Assembly (NCBI GenBank): GCA_044338255.1
Contig: JBIILZ010000023.1
Coordinates: 1 to 40,960, forward strand
Source of the DNA: CAIUVD01 sp044338255
GTDB lineage: Bacteria > Planctomycetota > UBA11346
DNA: 40,960 bases
Direction of reading: 5' to 3'
Below, in pieces: positions 1 through 6,786 of the stretch (the stretch's first letter is position 1; every line of letters starts with the position of its first letter). Under the pieces are notes generated by a model. The model made no database searches. It had not been told where the DNA came from and was given only the letters and a program-made list of their open reading frames with translations. Made by a program: the position numbers and the translations under genes.

Positions 1-59
1 GCCTCGCTCGCGCCACGTCGGCGTCGTAGTGATTTCTTCGCTGTTGGTGATGACTTCAT
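1..59 (-). CDS. IS66 accessory protein TnpA, N-terminal fragment
   Basis: The reading frame opens at an ATG (59-57) behind a GGAGGGG Shine-Dalgarno and runs off the window edge after 19 codons. The peptide starts MKSSPTAKKSLRRRR and is strongly basic. IS66 TnpA proteins are small HTH proteins needed with TnpB for transposition. Only the start is visible, so the assignment depends on position next to a GTAA terminus. The same frame is repeated at 40907-40960. Confidence 0.5.
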   Translation of the reverse strand, partial: MKSSPTAKKSLRRRRGASE

Positions 60-62
60 GCG

Positions 63-92
63 CCCCTCCGGCTGGCCACTATGCCGGAGGGG
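63..92 (-). promoter_or_regulatory. Hairpin masking the tnpA ribosome binding site (left IS copy)
   Basis: CCCCTCCGGC pairs perfectly with GCCGGAGGGG around a 10-base loop. The GGAGGGG arm is the Shine-Dalgarno of the tnpA fragment that starts four bases later. A transcript entering from outside the IS would fold this arm away and block translation. This is the fold-back control known from other IS elements; here it is inferred from sequence alone. Confidence 0.55.
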
Positions 93-112
93 AGTGGGGA
101 TTCATCGGGGCG

Positions 113-685
113 TTATCGGAGGCTTACCTTGAATCGAAACTCTCCGGCGCCGTCTCCCGGTTCGAGGAATTGCAAAACGAGCGCGCAGACATCAAGCATG
201 AGGCCATACGCCGAGTTGTGGCGATTGAGTTGAATGCAATGAATCGACTGCAAAGTCGGGACGATGTCGGCGACCTGATCCAGGCCGCGCCAGAGAAGTC
301 CAAGCCGATGAGCATGCGTCGGATTCAAGCCGACGCACGACGCAAGTCGACGCATGGTGGCCTTGATGATCCGGTTTGGCGGGGTGTCGGGGACGAACTC
401 ATCCCATCGACACTCCAGCATCGCCGTGGCCAACGCCCCCGTGGTCGTGCTGCGGACGGGATCGATCCGACCCCGAGGCAGCGAAAGTCGTCCTTCGTCA
501 GTCCGGTATCCATGATCCAGGCCACGACGCACTTGCCGACCAAACGCCTGTGTGAGCACCATGGCCCACAGATCAGGGATGGTGTCCGGCGCCTGCTCGG
601 AGAACACATCCCGATCCTGGATCGCCGTGAATCGGCGCCAGGCATAGCAGTAGAGGTAGTAGAGGTTGGCGACCGGGATGGTCAC
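113..685 (-). pseudogene. mcrC: McrC-type restriction subunit, truncated by IS
   Basis: This is the N-terminal part of a McrC-like protein, the nuclease-bearing partner of McrB in modification-dependent restriction. It starts with GTG at 685 in a GTGA overlap with the McrB stop, so the pair was translationally coupled. The frame begins MTIPVANLYYLYCYAW, typical of the McrC N-terminus. It runs 190 codons against roughly 340-440 for the family. The native sequence stops after FRFK; the last four residues and the stop codon come from the IS end that begins at base 127. The C-terminal PD-(D/E)XK nuclease domain is therefore missing, and the system should be unable to cut DNA unless another McrC is present. 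Confidence 0.8.
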
Positions 686-2784
686 TCGTCCGCCCCAGCC
701 AGCAGCAGGGCGATCTGGTCCGCCGCATCCTTCGGCCTGTCGAACCAGTACTCCTTCAGCAGTGGCGCCAGATCGGTTTCGATGATCTGTCGGTACTCTT
801 CCCTGGTTTGGCGACCGCCGGGCGAGACATCGCAGAAATGACTATGACCGACGCGGTATCCAGGTCCCAGGTCGGGGTCGCTGGCAATGACCTTGTTCAG
901 GGCAGCGACCCGCAGTTCAATCTCCTCGGCGACATCGTCCTCCCAATACAGCCGCAGCCATTTGCTCAGTTCGGTGCTTCCGAATGCCGGCTCAAGGTCC
1001 AAGAAAGCGAATCGGCGCCGCAAGGCGTGATCGACCACTGCCAGTGATCTATCAGCCGTGTTCATCAATCCAATGATGTAGACGTTGCGTGGGACTGAGA
1101 ATCGAGGCTCCTCCTCACGCTGTAGTGCCAGGCGCAGGGCATAGCGTTCATCACGCTTGTCATGCTCGATGAGCATGAGCAGCTCGCCGAGGATCTTAGA
1201 GATGTTGCCACGATTGATCTCGTCGATGATGAAGACCCAGCGACGGCCGGGATCTACAGCGGCGCGTTTGCAGAAGTCGAGGAAGCTGCCGTCTTGGCGA
1301 GCAAAGCCCTGGCCGTCCTGACGCGGACGGAACCCCTGGACGAAATCCTCGTACCCCAGCGACTGGTGGAACTGAACCATCCCGACACGGCGGTCGTCCT
1401 GCTCTCCCATGAGCAGCCACGCCAGGCGCCTGGCGACATAGGTCTTGCCGACGCCTGGCGGTCCCTGGAGGACCAGATTCAATTTTCGGAGCAGTCGGTC
1501 GCGTACCTTCTCCAGCGTCTCACGGGGAACGAACACATCCGCGACGATTTGCTCGATCCCGTATGGCTTGGCCGGTGCCGCCACCGGGATTGTCGGGTCT
1601 ACCACGGGTTGCCGAGGCTGCGGCGCGACGATGCCATCCTTTGGATTCTGACGGACCAGTTCCGTCAGAACCTGGATCTGCTCCGCGTCCTGCGAAATGT
1701 TTGTCAGCGTTTTCAGGCTCAAACTCCGACCCTCGGGAATCGGCCAGCTACCCACAGCCTTCCAGTCAACCTTACGCCTGTGGGGGAAGGTCGTCTTGTC
1801 ATCGAATCGGTACGGCCCCTGCACGATGCCCCAGGCGACAATCTCCCGCCGGCCCTTCTTGGCGAAGACGAGGTCGCCGGGTTGCATGGAGCGTGCGAAA
1901 TCCCAGCATGTGCGAGCGTTGTTCGTCGGTTCGCCACTGCCTTCTTTGGGCCAGAGGCGCTTGATGGCAGCCATGACGTCGGCATTGGATGCATACGCGG
2001 ACAGGTCCCCCAGCTTCTCCCAGCCAATGCCCATGTCGCCGGCTGCATGCAGCATTTCCATCTGGTCCGCATTGCTTCCTGGTGCGTAGAGCCAGGCGCG
2101 AGTGATTTCTGCCGGCGGTTCGGGCGGGGCGGTCGCCTCGAGCCGGGTAGCGTAGATCCAGCTCAGGAATTGGTCGACCTCCAGACCGATGGGCAGTTCG
2201 GTCTGTCGCCCAACGATCTTCGTGTACCGGGGGAAGATTTCCCTCGCGGTCGCATTGAACTGCTCGAACTGCGCCGCGTCATCCAGACCCCGCTGATGAG
2301 CGACCTCCAGGCCGAGGTAGCGGATGGCGTCCTTGTCCCGCTTATTCCACATGACGTAGCGGTCGGGATTGAGTTGGGCCATGATCTCACTGATCGCGCT
2401 CACGCCCAGGTACTTAGAGGCTGCTTCACTTGAGGTCAGGAACCAACGCATGCGATCTTCGACCGAGCCTTCGCCGAATGCCAGCTTGGCTAACGTGGTC
2501 CGGTACTGCTCGATAGGGAAGTTCATCTCTCCGAAGGCCCGAGCCTTCGCCAGCGCAAGCTGGTTCATGGCGTGGACATGGTCGCCGATCTTTTGGAAAT
2601 CCGCCCATTCCGCCTGCGCCAACCTCTCCTTCGTGAAGAAATCTCGGAAGAAGGCGTGGAAGCGCTGGAGGAACGAGCGGTCTGGATGGGTGAACCAGGC
2701 CTTTGCCTCTCCTGCGAAGGCGCGCAGTTCGTCGTCGATCTTGGCAAAGCGGGCATCGTTGTCGGTCGAGACGGCATCGGCCAT
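682..2784 (-). CDS. mcrB: McrB-like AAA+ GTPase with EVE-like domain
   Basis: The 700-residue protein is the motor subunit of a McrBC-type system that binds modified DNA and drives the McrC nuclease. The N-terminal 220 residues are helical and unassigned. Residues about 228-370 look like an EVE/PUA-type modified-base reader (AWLYAPGS, IGWEKLGDL, GDLVFAKKGRREIVAWG). The AAA+ motor follows: Walker A GPPGVGKT (441-448), Walker B VFIIDEI (517-523), the McrB signature MNTADRS (574-580) and an arginine-rich HALRRRF (586-592). The start is supported by AAGGAG seven bases upstream. It is followed directly by the IS-truncated mcrC. It is transcribed in the same direction as the phage virion genes and lies just beyond them, so it may be prophage cargo or host DNA. 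Confidence 0.88.
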   Translation of the reverse strand: MADAVSTDNDARFAKIDDELRAFAGEAKAWFTHPDRSFLQRFHAFFRDFFTKERLAQAEWADFQKIGDHVHAMNQLALAKARAFGEMNFPIEQYRTTLAKLAFGEGSVEDRMRWFLTSSEAASKYLGVSAISEIMAQLNPDRYVMWNKRDKDAIRYLGLEVAHQRGLDDAAQFEQFNATAREIFPRYTKIVGRQTELPIGLEVDQFLSWIYATRLEATAPPEPPAEITRAWLYAPGSNADQMEMLHAAGDMGIGWEKLGDLSAYASNADVMAAIKRLWPKEGSGEPTNNARTCWDFARSMQPGDLVFAKKGRREIVAWGIVQGPYRFDDKTTFPHRRKVDWKAVGSWPIPEGRSLSLKTLTNISQDAEQIQVLTELVRQNPKDGIVAPQPRQPVVDPTIPVAAPAKPYGIEQIVADVFVPRETLEKVRDRLLRKLNLVLQGPPGVGKTYVARRLAWLLMGEQDDRRVGMVQFHQSLGYEDFVQGFRPRQDGQGFARQDGSFLDFCKRAAVDPGRRWVFIIDEINRGNISKILGELLMLIEHDKRDERYALRLALQREEEPRFSVPRNVYIIGLMNTADRSLAVVDHALRRRFAFLDLEPAFGSTELSKWLRLYWEDDVAEEIELRVAALNKVIASDPDLGPGYRVGHSHFCDVSPGGRQTREEYRQIIETDLAPLLKEYWFDRPKDAADQIALLLAGADE

Positions 2785-2834
2785 GGTCCAGCTCCTTCGG
2801 GAGTCCTATTGGGCTGCAGCAGGCTACAGCCGAG

Positions 2835-2858
2835 GGCATGGGGATGAAGTCCCATGCC
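2835..2858. terminator. Hairpin between virion operon and mcrBC
   Basis: GGCATGGG and CCCATGCC form a perfect 8-bp stem with an 8-base loop, 21 bases after the last virion-operon stop codon. A weaker GGCTG/CAGCC pair lies at about 2812-2831. No clear U-tract follows, so it could be a weak or Rho-assisted terminator at the end of the long minus-strand operon. It could also mark the prophage/host edge. Confidence 0.45.
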
Positions 2859-2879
2859 AGACGCAATAAAGCTGACGGC

Positions 2880-3281
2880 CTATGCCGGGCAATTCATGGT
2901 GTAGACCCAAGCCGTACCGCTGTTCGGCGCGCTCATCACGACCAGGCACCAGGCCGCATCGCCTGGCGCCGGAGCGTAGTTCCACTGCAGCGTGCCGGTC
3001 CCCGACACCAGCCCGCCGGTCGAGGCAACCAGGACGCCCTTGTAGAAGCAGTCGAGGCGGTCGGGGATGCCGTACATGTCGTAGGTGATCCGCACCAAGC
3101 CAGGTGTCGCGCCGAGGGCGTGGCGGGTGCGAGTCGTGCCCTGACCGCCGCTGGCAGTGACCTGGCCGCAGGGCTTGGGCGGGCGCTCGTCCAGGGGACA
3201 GGCAGCGCATTCGGTCAGGGCGAGGGCCGGCGGCAGACTGGGGAGTACGGCCTTGCAGACCGTGGGGGCGAGGCATTTCAC
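2880..3281 (-). CDS. Small tail-associated protein, unknown
   Basis: I do not recognise this 133-residue protein. The start is set at GTG 3281: it overlaps the upstream stop as GTGA and has GGGAGG six bases before it. Longer upstream starts would run deep into the glycosyltransferase gene. The N-terminal 40 residues are cysteine-rich (CLAPTVC, ECAACP, KPCGQ) and may hold a metal or disulphides. The rest (GQVTASGG to VYTMNCPA) reads as a beta-rich domain with VRITYDMYGIPDRLDCFYKG and GTGTLQWNY, like small beta-sandwich modules on secreted or virion proteins. It is the last gene of the virion operon, a usual position for tail-tip or host-interaction proteins. Confidence 0.6.
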   Translation of the reverse strand: MKCLAPTVCKAVLPSLPPALALTECAACPLDERPPKPCGQVTASGGQGTTRTRHALGATPGLVRITYDMYGIPDRLDCFYKGVLVASTGGLVSGTGTLQWNYAPAPGDAAWCLVVMSAPNSGTAWVYTMNCPA

Positions 3282-4381
3282 CAGCGGCCTCCCGGGCAGC
3301 AGGCGACCGGTGAATGTGTGCGCTCGGCGACGACGAAGGCGCAGCCGCATAGGGCGCACTGGTCGTTGCCGCTCCGGTAGTGTGGGCAGGAACGGCAGAG
3401 CGCACCGCGGCGTTCGATCTCGCCGGGTGACGGCGCTTCAAGCCGGTCACCGAGCGGAGCGGTCTCGATGAGGTCGTTGCCGCCGGGTCTCATGACCAGG
3501 GAGCGGTCGGCCTCGCGGATCGCGGCGATGGTAGGACGGCCAGGTACATCCGCCAGATGTCGGCCCTTCCAGGCGTCGATGGAGCCGTCCAGGACCTGAG
3601 CACGAAGCACATCGTCTATGGCGGCGAGGACCTCGGAGGGGCCACCCCAGGTGGGCAGGCAGAGGCGCTGGTTCCAGCGGTGCATATCGGCGAAGCGCAT
3701 GGCGACCGGGTGGCCGTCGCGCAGGACCACCGACCGGCGCTCATCACCGCGCTGCGGATAGACCACCACCTGGGGCGCGTTCACCAGGCTGGCGAGGTGA
3801 CCGATGCCGGAATCCAGGCTGACAACCACCCGCGCCCCGCGCAGGAGGCGCAGCGTGCCGGTCACGGCATCGCCGGCCGGATCGAAGCCCCACGCCGCCA
3901 CGTCGGCCGGAACCTCGGCGGACTCGGCCCGTGACCCGGCCAGGCCGACGATCCAGCCACGTTCGCGGCAGGAACGGGCCAGGTTCGCCCACGGCCAGCC
4001 GCTCTTGGCATCCTCGTAGGGCTTGGCCCGCGGAGCCAGGACCACATCCACCGGGTGCGGTTCGGGCAGCGGGATGGGTGGCTTGGGGTAGCTCTCGCCG
4101 TTCGGCGTCCAGGCAACGAGGTCGGCGCGCGGCCAAAGGTCCTGGGCCACGGCGCGGAGCCGCTCCTCCAGGGCCTCGGGCCGGGCGCGATAGTCGTAGC
4201 CGGTCGGGTAGTGTGCCGCGACCGGCGCCCACAGACGCGGATCAGGCGTCGCCGGGTAGAGCGGCCCGTGCAGCGGGTTCCCTCCGATGATGTCGCCGGG
4301 TTGGTAATGCGCCCAGATCCAGGGCAGCACGTCGCGGACGAGGTCGCCGAAGTGGCCGAACCAGGGCAGGAACACCTTCAC
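3278..4381 (-). CDS. GT9-like glycosyltransferase with Cys-rich tail
   Basis: This 367-residue protein resembles ADP-heptose:LPS heptosyltransferases (glycosyltransferase family 9). The clearest sign is the C-terminal sugar-nucleotide-binding block SLDSGIGHLASLVNAPQVVV (about 188-207), preceded by the Rossmann-like GWIVGLAGSR strand. The N-terminus (MKVFLPWFGHFGDLV) fits the usual N-lobe glycine loop. The last 40 residues form a separate Cys-rich module (CRSCPHY, CALCGC, CCPGGRW) resembling a small zinc-binding tail. It overlaps both neighbours by four bases inside the virion operon. It could modify tail proteins or host envelope sugars; neither is shown. Donor and acceptor are unknown. Confidence 0.72.
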   Translation of the reverse strand: MKVFLPWFGHFGDLVRDVLPWIWAHYQPGDIIGGNPLHGPLYPATPDPRLWAPVAAHYPTGYDYRARPEALEERLRAVAQDLWPRADLVAWTPNGESYPKPPIPLPEPHPVDVVLAPRAKPYEDAKSGWPWANLARSCRERGWIVGLAGSRAESAEVPADVAAWGFDPAGDAVTGTLRLLRGARVVVSLDSGIGHLASLVNAPQVVVYPQRGDERRSVVLRDGHPVAMRFADMHRWNQRLCLPTWGGPSEVLAAIDDVLRAQVLDGSIDAWKGRHLADVPGRPTIAAIREADRSLVMRPGGNDLIETAPLGDRLEAPSPGEIERRGALCRSCPHYRSGNDQCALCGCAFVVAERTHSPVACCPGGRW

Positions 4382-5490
4382 GCGAGATACCCTCCTTCCG
4401 CCTTGCAGGCACCCCAGGCAGACACCGACTCGACGGTGCCGTCGCTGCTGAACCCGGCGGCGGCAACATTGGTGACGCGACCCTGCGGGCTGACCGTGAA
4501 GGTGATGTCCGCGCCGTAGGTCGGACCGCCCGAGTAGATGCCACCGCGGGGACTGGCCGTGACTGTGCCGCCGCCGGCCGCCGGGGTGGTGAAGCTGCCC
4601 GAGGTGGTGCCGTACACATGCCCGCCGGCGAGGGTGTTGGCGACGTTTGCTGCGCTCGGCAGGTAGGCATCACCGTAGAAGAGGCTGAGGGATGCGCCGC
4701 CGCAGACCGTGGCGTTCACCTCATTGACGGTCTGGGCCAGCTTCGCGCCGCGCGTGTTCCATGACCAGACCGAGCCGTCATAGGCCAGGTAGGCATGTAG
4801 GGTGAAGACTGCGACGTACTTGTAACGGTAGCTCCAGGTGGACGACAGCGAGGTGCGCAGCAATTCGACCGTCGCCCCGATCGTGATCGGGGAGCCGTAT
4901 TCGGGCTGATTGGCGCCCAGCCAGAAGTTGAATCCACCCAGGTTGCCAGCGAAGCCCGAGACGCCGGACAGGTACTCCATCTCGTAGGAGGACGCCGCCT
5001 CGTACTTGATGCGCTTGCGGATGGCGAGGTAGCTGCGGTCCCAGCAGATGGCGCCCGGCACCCGGCCCGTCCAGCCCACGCGCTGGTCGCGGAGGCCCTT
5101 GATGCGGACCTTGTTGAGCGTCGGGCCGAGGCCCGGGAGGTCCGTGCTGAGGTCGGTGCCGCTGGATTGGACCTTGGCGACGTTGCTGTTGGCGTTGCCG
5201 CTGGTCAGGATCTCGAACTGGTCGGGCTTCGCCCCGCCCGAACGCCAGGCGCGCAGGCGCACGGCCGGGCGCGCGATCGTGACCCGGGTGAGGGCGAGCG
5301 AGTAGACCTCGCACCAGAACTCGGTGTTGCCGAACTCCATGGGCATGACCGTCGAACTGGCGAGGTCCACCCAGACAAGATCCGTCCAGGCGGCGGCCTC
5401 CTCGTCGTAGACCTGGCCGACCGAGAGATCGGTGCTGTCCAGCACCACCGCCACGCGCACGCGCACCATCTGACCGAGGACAAGGGCCAT
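4378..5490 (-). CDS. Phage structural protein, unknown (370 aa)
   Basis: I do not recognise this protein. Composition is typical of beta-rich virion proteins: many Ser, Thr, Gly, Tyr and Trp residues and few charges. It has a C-terminal stretch of short Gly/Thr segments (TTPAAGGGTVTASPRGG). It begins MALVLGQMVRVRVAVVLD and contains no signal peptide or membrane segment. The gene lies three bases before the next unknown structural gene and overlaps the glycosyltransferase start by four bases, so it is part of the same polycistron. Position between tail fibre and glycosyltransferase suggests a tail-tip or appendage protein. Confidence 0.6.
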   Translation of the reverse strand: MALVLGQMVRVRVAVVLDSTDLSVGQVYDEEAAAWTDLVWVDLASSTVMPMEFGNTEFWCEVYSLALTRVTIARPAVRLRAWRSGGAKPDQFEILTSGNANSNVAKVQSSGTDLSTDLPGLGPTLNKVRIKGLRDQRVGWTGRVPGAICWDRSYLAIRKRIKYEAASSYEMEYLSGVSGFAGNLGGFNFWLGANQPEYGSPITIGATVELLRTSLSSTWSYRYKYVAVFTLHAYLAYDGSVWSWNTRGAKLAQTVNEVNATVCGGASLSLFYGDAYLPSAANVANTLAGGHVYGTTSGSFTTPAAGGGTVTASPRGGIYSGGPTYGADITFTVSPQGRVTNVAAAGFSSDGTVESVSAWGACKAEGGYLA

Positions 5491-5493
5491 GGG

Positions 5494-6783
5494 CTACAGT
5501 TTCACAAACTTGTCGTGCCAGCCGGGACCGAGGTTGGTCACGTTGGCATTCCGGGTGATGCGGGCCTCGCACTTGGTCACCTTGCCGATCGCCGAAACGG
5601 TGATCTCGACCGTCAGGCTGGCCTCGCCGCCGAATAGGTTTTTGGTGACCGTCGTCGTCGTGCCGATGCCGACCACCGTGGCCGAGACATCATCGGGCAG
5701 CTTGGTCAGGGAGACGCCGCTCTTCTGGTGGTAGAAGCCAGGCGAGAAGTTGGAGTAGAGGACGTAGCGACCGCCAGCGGCCTGGCGCTCGGCCCGCATC
5801 TGGCTGATCGCCACCACCACCTGCCAGGTGTTGCCCATCGGGGTCAGGAAGACCTGGATATAGGCGCCCAGGTCGATGTTCTTCCAGCAGCGGTCGCCGT
5901 AGACCTTGCAGGGATAGGGCGGGCCACCGGCGCTGAAGTTCATGTCCGAGTAGGTCGCCGAGTTCTGGACGAAGGCCATGGTGTAGGAGCAGGCGCCGTA
6001 CACCTCGCAGCCGTACTCGGCGGTCTGGGCGGTGAACTCGATCTTCAGGGCCGCGGCGTTCTCGGTGAAGGCCAGGGTCAGCGGCTTCAGCTTGAGGACG
6101 AAGCCGAGGTTCTGCGTCGAGGTGCCGCCGGTGAGCACCTGCCCGGTCGCGCCCTTGAAGCCCCAGCGCCCGACCCAGCACGGCACCCGGAGCGGCTGCG
6201 GGGCCGCTGCGCTGCCATCCTCACTGACCAGCGGGCAGTCGAGGGTGCTCTTGGTCGCGCTCCCCGGTGCCACCAGCACCATGTCTGCCAGGGCGGTGTG
6301 GTAGGTGCCGCCGTTGGAAGCGAGCGCGGTCACGGCCAGCGCCGGCCGTTCGGTGCCAGCGCGCACCTGCAGGCCGGCGTAGGCCGAGGGCGCCTTGGTG
6401 GCGAGGCTCTTGTTGTAGTAAGCCGAGGCCGACGCCGTGCTGCGCACCCAATCGAACCAGAACCAGGTCGGGAAGACCAGCCCAGCCTGCGGCGGGTTGT
6501 TCTGCGCGATCTGCACCACGCTCCGGTCATCCGGGTTCTCGGGATCGCCACGGCAGTCCACCGCCACCAGGGCATAGGGGCAGAGGTCGTACTCGTAGTG
6601 GAGCGGCGCTCCGACCGTATCGCCGAAGGGCTGACGGATGGCGCGGGTGGAGACGCCGAGTGTCCAGTAGACTAGCCCGGCGGCATTCGCCTGCTGCGGG
6701 TAGTCCCCAGCGCGGAAGCCCGGCGGGCGTGGCGGTGTCGCTCCCAGGGCGGGATCGAGGTACTGCGGGACGGCATCAACCAT
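5494..6783 (-). CDS. Phage structural protein, unknown (429 aa)
   Basis: The 429-residue protein is not recognised. It starts MVDAVPQYLDPALG, has no signal peptide, and is rich in aromatic and small residues with a scatter of cysteines (DLCPYALVAVDC, YGCEVYGACSY, YPCKVYGDRCW) that could form disulphides. The second half is predicted beta-rich (TTTTVTKNLFGGEASLTVEITV). It lies three bases from both neighbours in the virion operon, downstream of the large fibre gene. A tail-tip or receptor-binding accessory role is inferred from position only. It shares the style, but no clear sequence repeat, with the following gene. Confidence 0.6.
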   Translation of the reverse strand: MVDAVPQYLDPALGATPPRPPGFRAGDYPQQANAAGLVYWTLGVSTRAIRQPFGDTVGAPLHYEYDLCPYALVAVDCRGDPENPDDRSVVQIAQNNPPQAGLVFPTWFWFDWVRSTASASAYYNKSLATKAPSAYAGLQVRAGTERPALAVTALASNGGTYHTALADMVLVAPGSATKSTLDCPLVSEDGSAAAPQPLRVPCWVGRWGFKGATGQVLTGGTSTQNLGFVLKLKPLTLAFTENAAALKIEFTAQTAEYGCEVYGACSYTMAFVQNSATYSDMNFSAGGPPYPCKVYGDRCWKNIDLGAYIQVFLTPMGNTWQVVVAISQMRAERQAAGGRYVLYSNFSPGFYHQKSGVSLTKLPDDVSATVVGIGTTTTVTKNLFGGEASLTVEITVSAIGKVTKCEARITRNANVTNLGPGWHDKFVKL

Positions 6784-6786
6784 GGT

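Larger units (their letters stand above)
1..127 (-). mobile_element. IS66-like insertion sequence end, left copy (partial)
   Basis: Bases 6-127 are the exact reverse complement of 40839-40960, and the match stops abruptly at the G of GTAAGCC (base 127). IS66-family termini characteristically begin with GTAA. Moving outward, the segment carries a perfect 10-bp-arm hairpin (63-92) and then an ATG (59-57) opening a basic small ORF, as expected for the tnpA side of an IS66 element. The body of the element lies outside the window. It interrupts the McrC gene. The family call rests on the terminus and layout; no transposase core is visible. Confidence 0.7.

Noticed and set aside
29..841. A 270-residue plus-strand frame starting in the IS end
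   Set aside because: It reads antisense through the IS end and mcrC and shows no protein features of its own.
1162..2433. A 423-residue plus-strand frame inside mcrB
   Set aside because: The McrB frame has Walker motifs and the MNTADRS signature; the antisense frame has no family features.
2785..2879. Direct repeat marking att sites with 39675-39763
   Set aside because: I compared the two gaps by eye and found no shared stretch long enough to be meaningful.
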